Translations under genes and position numbers: made by a program
DNA from: Methylovulum sp.
GTDB lineage: Bacteria; Pseudomonadota; Gammaproteobacteria; Methylococcales; Methylomonadaceae
Length of the DNA stretch: 6,350 nt
Assembly: GCA_028713595.1 (NCBI GenBank)
Contig: JAQTNZ010000161.1
Span: 1-6,350, forward strand
Direction of reading: 5' to 3'
The notes under the pieces: generated by a model
The model's database searches: none
The model's input: only the letters and a program-made list of their open reading frames with translations
Told to the model about the DNA's origin: nothing
Shown: positions 1-6,350 of the stretch, in pieces
How the letters are laid out: each line of letters opens with the position of its first letter
Numbering within the stretch: position 1 is the stretch's first letter

Positions 1-519
1 GGTATAAATGGGCTGTAGGCATTTGAAGTCGGCGCTATGGACAACTCCAGCCGAACGAAAATGCTGGTAACCTTGCTCAGGATGCGGATAAGCGCGTTGG
101 ATCTGCGCCTGTAATTGCGGCAAATCCAAATATCTAGGCGCGGGGGGAGCTAGGGCTTCCGCCATACCTTGGCTATGCACGTTAGTGGCATTAGCATCGG
201 CTTGGGTATAGATTTCAAACTGGACTTGCCCGTCATCTTCGGGAACTAAGCCAATATGCACGGTAACAGCTACACCACAGACTTCCAAAGGCCGCACCCA
301 AACCACGTTTTTTAGCCGGATAAGCCCGTCCGTATGCCCATACCGCGCAGTCGCCCGCTTAACGGCGGCAACCGCCATTTCCAAATAGGCCACACCGGGC
401 AAAACGGGCTTGCCGTGTAACTGATGCCCGGCGAGAAAAAACTCTTGCCCTGTCAGTGTCGAGCTATAGCATTGCCCGGCAAAATCAGAAGTATTTTCTT
501 GCACCAAGGGATGACTGTA
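1..519 (-). other. Dehydratase-like double-hotdog domain, N-terminal part
   Basis: Begins near residue 635 of the downstream protein with SHPLVQE. FFLAGHQLHGKPVLPGVAYLEMA carries His666 in HxxxGxxxxP (codon 426-424), the catalytic His of PKS dehydratases. The later position where most DHs read YGPxF or HGPxF reads HSADF here (residues about 796-800), so the GP pair is missing. The second hotdog with the catalytic Asp is outside the window. It may be an active DH, a pyran-synthase-like or isomerising relative, or impaired; the visible part cannot decide. Confidence 0.85.
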
Positions 520-2421
520 CGGCGCAACGGACAGCTTCGGCGTTTTTGCCTGCGCCCAATAATGTTCCTTAGCAAAGGCATAAGTCGGGATATGGATGCG
601 CCTAGGTCTGTCCGCGCCGTACAGCTTGTGCCAATCCACGGCCACACCTTGCACCCATAACACAGCCATCTTAGCCAATCGGGCTGGTGTGCTTAAATCT
701 GCCAAAACCGCCTTATCGTCCTCAGATAAGGCCGATGTGTCAGCCACTTGCCCCTGCCAATAAGGCAACCCCAACGTTTGGCCGCTACTAAATGCCTGTA
801 ATCCGGCCACCAATTCAGCTGAAGTTTGCACCAAAAACATCACCCGCTCCGGCATAGCGTCGCGGGCTATCTGCAAGGTATAAGCCAAATCCGCCAAGCG
901 AACGGTTCTTTCCACCAAAAACCGCGCCAATTTGGCGGAATAAGCCAGCAAACTATCTTGTGTATTCGCCGATAGGGGAATCAGCACAGGCTGGCTTAAA
1001 TCAGGCAAAGACGGCAGTTCCGTGGTCTGGTATTCGCTCACCACCAAATGCACATTAGTGCCGCTATGCCCGAAAGAATTGAGCGCCGCCAGCAACGGCG
1101 CACCGTCAGACGCTTGCCACGGCAAGGTTTGGGTAGTCAGGTAAAAAGCCGAAGCTTGCCAATCAATCAGGGGGTTTAGTTGCTCAAAATGCAACAGGCC
1201 AGGAATTTTGTGATGTTGCAAGGACAATAGCACTTTAATCAGGCCAATCACTCCAGCACTGGCGGAAGTATGCCCGATATGCGCCTTGGCGCTGCCGACC
1301 CGGCAATAGCCTTGCTTGTCGGTGAACTGCCGGAACGCCCTCGCCAGCGCGTTGGCTTCCACCGGATCGCCCAGCTTAGTCCCCGTACCGTGGGCTTCGA
1401 CATAGCTTATCTGCTCAGGATTAATCCGGTAACGGCGGTAAACGTCCGTGATTAAGGCTTCTTGCGCCGTGCCATTAGGGGCGGTGATGCCGTTGCTAGT
1501 GCCATCTTGGTTTATGCCGGAACCGACAATCAGCGCGTATATCGGATCGCCATCGGCCTGCGCGTCTTCCAGACGTTTTAGCACCACTACGCCCACGCCT
1601 TCTGAAAACGCCGTGCCATCAGCGGCGGCATCAAAACTTTTGCAACGATGGCTGGCGGATAACATGCCAATGTCCGCCAAAGCATCAAGCATGTCTTGGG
1701 CCAGCATGGCAAAAACACCACCCGCCAAGGCCATGCAGGTTTCGCCATGGCGCAAGCTCTCACACGCCAAATGGATAGCCACCCCCGATGATGAGCAGCC
1801 GGTGTTGACCACTAAAGCCGGGCCTTTCAGGTTCAGGTGGTAAGACAAGCGCGAGGCGATAATGGCTTCTGATGACCCCGTAAAAGAGTCATGGAAATAG
1901 CCTATCGGTTCCGCACCGATATATAAACCCACCTGCGTTTCGGCGAGACTTTTCGGGTTATAACCAGCATCCTCCAAGGCTTTCCAACTTTCCTGCAAAA
2001 TCAGCCGTTGATGCGGGTGCATGGCTTCGGCTTCGCGGGGGGAAATATTAAAAAACAACGGATCAAAACAAGCGCGTTCGGCAACCACCCCACCCCATCG
2101 GTAATGGCTTTGCGCGTCTTGGCGCAGTTGTTCCGGCCAGTAATGCGGCGGCAATTCGCCTATACCATCATGGCCTGACACCAAGTTTTGCCAAAAAGCA
2201 CCGATGTCCGCCGCCCCCGGAAATTGCCCGGACATACCAATGATGGCAATTTGGTCAGGCTTTGCCGCACTTAAATTATCCGTGCCAACACCCTTAGGTG
2301 GTGTCGGCAAAGTGCTCCGTTGCCGTGCTTTTAGCTCTTGCAGCAAATGTTCCGCTTGCGCTCGGCTTATTTCTTGGTTGCGCAACTGGGCGATAATCCG
2401 GTCAAACTCATGTTGCATCAT
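1..2421 (-). CDS. Trans-AT polyketide synthase, N-terminal part (docking - KS - linker - DH), 3' partial
   Basis: Next subunit of the same assembly line. The frame is open from ATG at 2421 to the left edge with no stop (807 codons read). Residues 1-35 form a charged two-helix docking segment. A complete KS follows (about 57-464): Cys209 in NTGCSSS, His344 in EAHGTGT, His384 in KAHIGHT, ending in FGHSGTNVHLVVSEY. The post-KS linker (about 470-625) contains LWVQGVAVDW and ends in YAFAKEHYW, and no acyltransferase follows, as in trans-AT PKSs. From about 635 a dehydratase begins (His666 in a perfect HxxxGxxxxP motif) and continues past the edge. All three KS catalytic residues are present, so decarboxylative condensation is expected. 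Two ATGs are possible: 2421 (ATGA overlap with the upstream stop) and 2418 (better spaced from AGGAGG). Remaining domains, and whether the DH keeps its catalytic Asp, cannot be seen. Confidence 0.96.
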   Translation of the reverse strand, partial: MMQHEFDRIIAQLRNQEISRAQAEHLLQELKARQRSTLPTPPKGVGTDNLSAAKPDQIAIIGMSGQFPGAADIGAFWQNLVSGHDGIGELPPHYWPEQLRQDAQSHYRWGGVVAERACFDPLFFNISPREAEAMHPHQRLILQESWKALEDAGYNPKSLAETQVGLYIGAEPIGYFHDSFTGSSEAIIASRLSYHLNLKGPALVVNTGCSSSGVAIHLACESLRHGETCMALAGGVFAMLAQDMLDALADIGMLSASHRCKSFDAAADGTAFSEGVGVVVLKRLEDAQADGDPIYALIVGSGINQDGTSNGITAPNGTAQEALITDVYRRYRINPEQISYVEAHGTGTKLGDPVEANALARAFRQFTDKQGYCRVGSAKAHIGHTSASAGVIGLIKVLLSLQHHKIPGLLHFEQLNPLIDWQASAFYLTTQTLPWQASDGAPLLAALNSFGHSGTNVHLVVSEYQTTELPSLPDLSQPVLIPLSANTQDSLLAYSAKLARFLVERTVRLADLAYTLQIARDAMPERVMFLVQTSAELVAGLQAFSSGQTLGLPYWQGQVADTSALSEDDKAVLADLSTPARLAKMAVLWVQGVAVDWHKLYGADRPRRIHIPTYAFAKEHYWAQAKTPKLSVAPYSHPLVQENTSDFAGQCYSSTLTGQEFFLAGHQLHGKPVLPGVAYLEMAVAAVKRATARYGHTDGLIRLKNVVWVRPLEVCGVAVTVHIGLVPEDDGQVQFEIYTQADANATNVHSQGMAEALAPPAPRYLDLPQLQAQIQRAYPHPEQGYQHFRSAGVVHSADFKCLQPIYT
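1030..2253 (-). other. Ketosynthase domain, complete, with NTGCSSS active site
   Basis: Residues about 57-464 of the downstream protein. It opens with IAIIGMSGQFPGA and carries NISPREAEAMHPHQRLIL, Cys209 (codon 1797-1795), His344 (1392-1390) and His384 (1272-1270). The catalytic triad is complete, so this should be an elongating KS, not a Cys- or His-deficient variant. The residues before the Cys are NTG where most PKS ketosynthases have DTA. The post-KS linker that follows (to about residue 625) replaces any acyltransferase. Confidence 0.95.
2317..2421 (-). other. N-terminal docking helix pair of the downstream PKS
   Basis: Residues 1-35 read as two short amphipathic helices: FDRIIAQLRNQ, a turn at EIS, then RAQAEHLLQELKARQR. 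The segment precedes the KS by a Pro/Lys/Gly-rich linker (about 38-55). It resembles the LRxGxISxxxAxxLLxxL pattern of N-terminal docking elements of bacterial PKS subunits, including four-helix-bundle pairs described in trans-AT systems. The basic second helix would complement the acidic tail of the upstream protein. Confidence 0.7.
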
Positions 2422-5400
2422 ACACCTCCTGTAGGCTTCAGCACACTGTCCAACAACGCTTCCACCGCCAACTCATCGGCAAAAAACTTATCCGCCAACG
2501 CCGCTAATGCCTGCCCTTCGTGCTCAGACCCGTTTGCCGGCTTAGACTGGCCGACGCTGTCGGTTTCATGGAGCGGATAGGTTTGCAAAATATAATGTGC
2601 CAATTGCTGTACGGTTGCATAATCAAAAATAATCGCAGTGTTCATGCTGATACCCAGTGCTGCGTTCAGTTGCTTGACAAAACCCACGCCCAATATCGAA
2701 TCTATCCCATAATCAGAAAACGGCAGGTCATTGTCAAGCTGTGCGGGTGTGGTTTTTAAAGCCGCCGCCAAGGCATTGCGTATCGTCTTAAGCAAATAAG
2801 GCTTCAAATCCCCGACATCCGCCGTGCCTGCCTTTTGCTGTGGGCTGGCAACAATAGGCGCAACTTGCCGCCTTGGCTCCGGTACTGCCGACACCGCCTG
2901 ACAGGATAGCGTTTGCCTGACCACACCATCGCTCTCGGCGATAATGATTTGCTGGCCTAAACCATGCGCCGCTTGGGCAGGGAACACGGCGTTCTTAAAG
3001 CCTTCTTCGCTTAACACCTGCCGCCACGTTTCAGGGTACAGGCCGGGGCTACCCGGAATGCGCAAGGATTCGTCCTGATACAGCCACCAACCCTTTAACA
3101 GGCCAAAAGTCAGATGCGACAACAAGGACGTATCGGTAATTTCATTCAACAACAACGCGCCGTGCTGGCGCAAACCAGCTTTGACATTACGCAAGGTTTG
3201 CCGCATATCGGCAGTGGCGTGTAATACATTGGCCGCAATGACCAGATCATAAGCCCCCAATTCCAGTCCTTGGCTTAACCAAGGCTGTTCAATATTACAC
3301 AGGCGATAACTCAAAAAAGGCGCATCCTGACCGTAATGGGCTTGACCGTGTTGCAAAAAGGCCTGTGATATATCGGTGTAGCAATAGTCTTGGATATGTT
3401 CGGCAAACGGGCGTAAATGCCGTAACACCATTGCCGTCGTCCCGCCCGTTCCTGCGCCGATCTCAATAATGCGTAGCTTTGCCTGAGGGTCGGCTTGCAG
3501 GCGTTGGCCGACAAGGGCAACGACGGACTCGGCCAGCACGGTATTAAAATAATCCACGGACGCTTGGTTTTTATAAATGCCCTCAACTTTCGCCATCGAA
3601 CTGTCAGGAAACAAAATGTCAGTGGCCTGCACCTTGCCGTATAAAATATCCGGCAAATGCCGTAGGCAATCATCCAACAAACTGACTAACGCTTGGGTTT
3701 GCGGATTAGCGAGATAAGCCCGCCAATGCCCTGCCCACTCTAACCAAACCTCGTCAGCACTGGGGATGCTTGCGCCCATCGGGGTGACGCTAATAGGGGA
3801 TGCTTGGCTATGCAAATAACCTGTTTGCCCAAGCAACGCCACACTGGTTTGCCACCATCGCTGATAATGGTCGGCCACGCCAGACGCGACCCACAGCGCT
3901 TGGCTATCCATTCCGGTTGTGGTCGCTAACAGCGGACATAAACTGCGCAGTTGCACAAACAGCAGACGCGCCAATTGTCCTAACAACGCTTGGCGTTGCG
4001 GGTCAGCCAACAACGCCGCAACCCTATCTGCCAACAGCTGGTTGCTAAGATTGGCATGGGCCAACACGGGCAAGGCCGCCGCCGGATTGAACACCAGCCG
4101 CTCGGCGGTGGCTATGTCCATCATGGCCCGCACCGGTTCCGAGGCGTTCATACACAGGATTTGCCGACAATAACCTTGTTGCAAGGTACGGATAAACTGT
4201 TGCAAAACCTGAAAACCATCTTGGTCACTTAAGGAATTGATGGCAAAATCCAGCGGAGTTTCCGCTAAGGACGATTGCCAAAAGCCCCAATTGACCGTAC
4301 CGACCGGAAACTTGGCTTGGTTTTGGATGGATTGCACATAACTGTCGGCAAAAGTGATGCCCGTAGCGTAAGCGGATAAGGTCGAGGCCCCTGAAAACGA
4401 ATAGGCTTGGCCTGAGGAGAAATAAACCAAAAAATCTAGTGGTTCATCGGCTAAGGCCCGATAAAAATTGACGCAGCCTAAGGTTTTTACCTCCAAGATA
4501 GGACGAAATTGCGCTTCCGTGGTGTTCGCCACCGAATTGTCAAAATCAAAGACAATACCCGAAAACAAAGCCCCATCCAACACCGGATACTGCCGCTTGG
4601 CTTCACTGATCGCCGCCCGCAAAGAGGCCAAATCGGTGGCATCGGCTTGGATATAGCAGGGCGGTGCGCCAAATGCCGCCATCATCGCCAATTTGTCTTG
4701 GACTAGGGGCGAGGTTACGGCCGTGCGCCCTAACCAAATCACTTTGGCCTGGAACTGTTCCAGCAAACAACGGGTAATGACCCTGCCGACCGAACCTGCC
4801 CCTCCCAAGATCAGGTAAACCCCGCCCTTTTTAAACGCTCCCTGCGGCCTGATGGTTCTCCAGTCGATTTTGACGAACACTTGCTGATAACGCCGACCAG
4901 AGGCGAATTTGACCACACCACCACGGTCGCTGGCTGCTTCGGCAAGGACACATTGCCCCAAGGCCTGACGTTTTTTAAGCTCCGGTGTATGTAAGTCCTC
5001 CGCGCATAAGTCGATGTTCCTGACCAAAAAACGATGGTCGCCTTGGGCAATAGCATAGCCCAAACCATTCAGCCCTGCCCCATCAAGTCGAGTTGGCGAA
5101 CCGTCTAACCGATAGCTGTCCTGGGTAATGATATGGCAGTCAACAAAGGCATGGGCATCCATTTTTGCCCGTAAGGCTTTGACCAAACGCAATAATTGTA
5201 TGGCGTTATTATGGGTCCCCAGTGCCGCAGCCAATACGGGTGGGACATCGTCAACAGCAATAAAGCAAATGCCGGCAATGTCCTGATAAGCGGCCAGACA
5301 CTTCGCAAACCCCTGCTCATCGGCTAGGCCACAAGCCCAGCCGTTAGCTTCAAGTTGGGAGGTAGCCGCCGCCAAACGGATATGCACCCATTGTGCCCTC

Positions 5401-6350
5401 GGATAAATGCGCCGATATTCGTCAGCCAGCACTTGCGCAAAAGCCTCAGCCGTGTCCACATACACCAAAATCCGGCAAGCGGGGGTCGAGTCAATAGTTT
5501 TGTTACTTATAGAAACGGCCTGTTCCTGCCAAACCGGCAAATAGCTCACCCCATCCCATTGTGGTTCCACCGCCGCTTGGGAGGAAATCTTAAGGGCAGG
5601 AGTAATCGTCGGGTGGTTTTGGGTTTCGGGCAGCCAATAACGCTGGGGCGCGAAAGGATAGCCCGGCAACCCAGCCAATACCCGCACCGTACCTTGCTGA
5701 TACAAATCCGCCCATTCTATAGCGCAACCGTTCACCCATAATTCCGCCAACTTGGGCAGGGCTTTTTTCCTAGTAATTTGCCGGACAAACAGCTGGCCTT
5801 CTTCGGTGTCGGTGATGGCCACAGTTTGTTTACCTACCGTCTGGCTAAAACCATCGGGACAAGGCTCGCCATTGCCTAGCTTAGCCAATTTTTCACGCAA
5901 CTCTGCGGCGGTGATCGCCACCACCGCTAGCCTATGGCCCATCGCCTCACGCCCTATCTGCAATGTGTAGGCCAAACAGGGTAGCGATACGCTGGGGTTA
6001 GTTTGCAAATACAGGCTGAGCTGCTCGGCATACTGCTTAAGCTGTTCGGCTGATTTTGCCGATAACGGCACTAATACGGGTTGCCCCAACGTTAATGCTG
6101 GAGTTGGCGGTGTCGGGTATTCTTCAAGCACCAGATGCGCATTAGTGCCGCTAAAACCGAAAGAGCTGACGGCGGCGCGGCGGCACCCGCCTTCGGGTAC
6201 TGACCAATCCTTGGCGAGGCTGTTGATATAAAACGGGCTGGTTTCAAGGTCGATATGCCCGTTCAAGGTCTGGTAATTGATGGTCGGCGGCAACTGCCGA
6301 TGCCGGATAGCCAACATTAATTTTAAGACTCCGGCAACCCCCGCCGCCAA
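2418..6350 (-). CDS. Trans-AT polyketide synthase, C-terminal part (KS end - KR - cMT - ACP - docking), 5' partial
   Basis: Modular type I PKS that extends and processes an acyl chain bound to its carrier protein, in the cytoplasm. The visible 1310 residues enter inside a KS, just after where its last catalytic His should lie. The KS ends at about residue 78 (signature FGFSGTNAHLVLEE). A post-KS linker follows to about 240, ending in YPFAPQRYW. Next come a KR (about 265-745, nucleotide-binding GGAGSVG at 516-522), a C-methyltransferase (about 765-1145, SAM motif EIGAGTGGTT at 963-972), an ACP (about 1180-1262, phosphopantetheine Ser1218 in GIDSI) and a C-terminal docking segment. No acyltransferase lies between KS and KR, and the KR-cMT-ACP order is usual in trans-AT systems. 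The true start is beyond the right edge; the first visible codon, TTG, is internal. The TGA stop overlaps the start of the next PKS gene, so the two are translationally coupled. The family call is secure; the product is unknown. Confidence 0.96.
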   Translation of the reverse strand: MAAGVAGVLKLMLAIRHRQLPPTINYQTLNGHIDLETSPFYINSLAKDWSVPEGGCRRAAVSSFGFSGTNAHLVLEEYPTPPTPALTLGQPVLVPLSAKSAEQLKQYAEQLSLYLQTNPSVSLPCLAYTLQIGREAMGHRLAVVAITAAELREKLAKLGNGEPCPDGFSQTVGKQTVAITDTEEGQLFVRQITRKKALPKLAELWVNGCAIEWADLYQQGTVRVLAGLPGYPFAPQRYWLPETQNHPTITPALKISSQAAVEPQWDGVSYLPVWQEQAVSISNKTIDSTPACRILVYVDTAEAFAQVLADEYRRIYPRAQWVHIRLAAATSQLEANGWACGLADEQGFAKCLAAYQDIAGICFIAVDDVPPVLAAALGTHNNAIQLLRLVKALRAKMDAHAFVDCHIITQDSYRLDGSPTRLDGAGLNGLGYAIAQGDHRFLVRNIDLCAEDLHTPELKKRQALGQCVLAEAASDRGGVVKFASGRRYQQVFVKIDWRTIRPQGAFKKGGVYLILGGAGSVGRVITRCLLEQFQAKVIWLGRTAVTSPLVQDKLAMMAAFGAPPCYIQADATDLASLRAAISEAKRQYPVLDGALFSGIVFDFDNSVANTTEAQFRPILEVKTLGCVNFYRALADEPLDFLVYFSSGQAYSFSGASTLSAYATGITFADSYVQSIQNQAKFPVGTVNWGFWQSSLAETPLDFAINSLSDQDGFQVLQQFIRTLQQGYCRQILCMNASEPVRAMMDIATAERLVFNPAAALPVLAHANLSNQLLADRVAALLADPQRQALLGQLARLLFVQLRSLCPLLATTTGMDSQALWVASGVADHYQRWWQTSVALLGQTGYLHSQASPISVTPMGASIPSADEVWLEWAGHWRAYLANPQTQALVSLLDDCLRHLPDILYGKVQATDILFPDSSMAKVEGIYKNQASVDYFNTVLAESVVALVGQRLQADPQAKLRIIEIGAGTGGTTAMVLRHLRPFAEHIQDYCYTDISQAFLQHGQAHYGQDAPFLSYRLCNIEQPWLSQGLELGAYDLVIAANVLHATADMRQTLRNVKAGLRQHGALLLNEITDTSLLSHLTFGLLKGWWLYQDESLRIPGSPGLYPETWRQVLSEEGFKNAVFPAQAAHGLGQQIIIAESDGVVRQTLSCQAVSAVPEPRRQVAPIVASPQQKAGTADVGDLKPYLLKTIRNALAAALKTTPAQLDNDLPFSDYGIDSILGVGFVKQLNAALGISMNTAIIFDYATVQQLAHYILQTYPLHETDSVGQSKPANGSEHEGQALAALADKFFADELAVEALLDSVLKPTGGV
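2421..2564 (-). other. C-terminal docking segment of the upstream PKS
   Basis: Residues 1263-1310 form a polar, probably flexible linker (SVGQSKPANGSEHEG) followed by an amphipathic acidic helix (residues about 1280-1304, ALADKFFADELAVEALLDSV) ending at the stop. Position after the last ACP and acidic helical character suit a docking element that recruits the next subunit. The assignment rests on position and pattern, not on a recognised sequence signature. Confidence 0.65.
2424..2430 (-). promoter_or_regulatory. Shine-Dalgarno site of the downstream PKS gene
   Basis: The minus strand reads AGGAGGT, an almost perfect anti-16S match, inside the last codons of the upstream PKS gene. From AGGAGG it lies 3 bases before the ATG at 2421 and 6 bases before the ATG at 2418. 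The second spacing is closer to the usual optimum, which favours 2418 as the real start. The stop TGA (2420-2418) overlaps both candidates, so reinitiation by terminating ribosomes is likely and should keep the two subunits in balance. No promoter or terminator is visible at this junction. Confidence 0.85.
2565..2813 (-). other. Acyl carrier protein domain
   Basis: Residues about 1180-1262 of the upstream protein. The four-helix carrier pattern is clear: LKPYLLKTIRNALAAAL, then DLPFSDYGIDSI with phosphopantetheine attachment at Ser1218 (codon 2699-2697), then FVKQLNAALG and FDYATVQQLAHYIL. It is a single ACP, not a tandem. Phe1224 occupies the position where, from memory, beta-branching ACPs usually have Trp, so beta-branching here is not supported. 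Confidence 0.95.
2916..4058 (-). other. C-methyltransferase domain (SAM-dependent)
   Basis: Residues about 765-1145 of the upstream protein. A helical N-terminal part (about 765-935) precedes a Rossmann methyltransferase core with SAM-binding EIGAGTGGTT (963-972) and YTDIS (991-995). Also visible are ANVLHAT with His1044, LLLNEIT with Glu1070, and the PKS-typical GWWLYQDESLRIPGSPG (1087-1103). The His and Glu match, as I recall, the catalytic dyad described for PKS C-methyltransferases. Expected role: transfer of a methyl group from SAM to the alpha carbon of the beta-keto intermediate on the adjacent ACP. The domain looks full length and intact. Confidence 0.93.
4116..5558 (-). other. Ketoreductase domain (structural plus catalytic halves)
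   Basis: Residues about 265-745 of the upstream protein. The structural half opens with SYLPVWQEQ (269-277). The catalytic half starts near 507 with the NADPH-binding GGAGSVG (516-522). Likely catalytic residues are Lys622 (EVKTLG), Ser646 (YFSSGQ) and Tyr661 (SAYATGITF). The usual Asn four residues after the Tyr is Ile665, and the Ser-Tyr spacing is 15 rather than the common 13. From memory, many trans-AT reductases have YAAGCTF here, so loss of the Asn need not mean inactivity. An Asp in the FDFDN loop (601-605) weakly suggests the B type; the stereochemistry call is low confidence. Expected role: reduction of the beta-keto group to a hydroxyl. Confidence 0.9.
6117..6350 (-). other. Ketosynthase domain, C-terminal fragment
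   Basis: Residues 1-78 of the upstream protein match the end of a PKS ketosynthase: an AAGVAGV stretch that normally follows the IGH catalytic His, then LPPTINYQTLN, SPFYIN, and the closing VSSFGFSGTNAHLVLEE. The catalytic Cys and both His residues lie beyond the right edge, so activity cannot be judged. Confidence 0.93.

Noticed and set aside
453..647. Minus-strand open frame of 64 codons that could suggest a separate small gene or a frameshift in the downstream PKS
   Set aside because: I read the PKS frame codon by codon from 2421 to 1 and it is open throughout, with continuous linker and DH motifs, so the short frame is out of phase with the real gene.
1448..1843. Plus-strand open frame of 131 codons
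   Set aside because: It lies antisense to the KS active-site region, which is an intact conserved domain on the minus strand. Its translation shows no recognisable domain and is low-complexity (many Ala, Ser, Pro).
2643..2759. ACP involved in beta-branching
   Set aside because: The residue six after the attachment Ser is Phe rather than the Trp I recall for branching ACPs, and there is a single ACP next to a cMT rather than a tandem.
3311..3673. Minus-strand open frame of 120 codons in another frame
   Set aside because: Overlaps the C-methyltransferase core, whose motifs are continuous in the main frame. There is no sign of a frameshift, so this is a shadow.
5355..5741. Plus-strand open frame of 128 codons
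   Set aside because: Antisense to the post-KS linker and KR structural half of the upstream PKS. The translation shows no family features, and GC-rich coding DNA often leaves such open frames.
1..6350. Possible tRNA, CRISPR, insertion sequence or promoter
   Set aside because: The whole window is coding on the minus strand with recognisable domains. I saw no regular repeats, transposase motifs or intergenic gap to host such elements.

Overview
The window is entirely internal to a modular polyketide synthase (PKS) cluster read on the minus strand. It holds two very long consecutive genes, both cut by the window edges, and no intergenic space. The order of ketosynthase, post-ketosynthase linker and processing domains, with no acyltransferase domain in either protein, is that of a trans-acyltransferase (trans-AT) type I PKS. 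The extender unit would therefore come from a separate acyltransferase encoded elsewhere.

Layout in the direction of transcription (right to left). From 6350 to 2418 runs the 3' part of the first PKS gene (1310 residues visible): ketosynthase (KS) C-terminus, post-KS linker, ketoreductase (KR), C-methyltransferase (cMT), acyl carrier protein (ACP) and a C-terminal docking segment. Its stop codon overlaps the start of the second PKS gene (2421 or 2418 down to position 1, 807 or 806 residues visible). That gene encodes an N-terminal docking helix pair, a complete KS, a post-KS linker and the first part of a dehydratase (DH), and runs off the left edge without a stop.

How they work together (inference from domain order): the first protein's last module extends the chain, methylates the alpha carbon, reduces the beta-keto group and holds an alpha-methyl-beta-hydroxy intermediate on its ACP. 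The docking segments would bring that ACP to the KS of the second protein, which extends again in a module carrying a DH-like domain.

Organism: base composition is roughly half G+C, Shine-Dalgarno sequences are strong and genes are translationally coupled, so this is a bacterium. A proteobacterium is plausible, but nothing in the window fixes the lineage or the product. The most unusual details are an altered KS active-site signature (NTGCSSS), an atypical KR active-site loop, and a DH lacking the usual GP pair in its second conserved motif.
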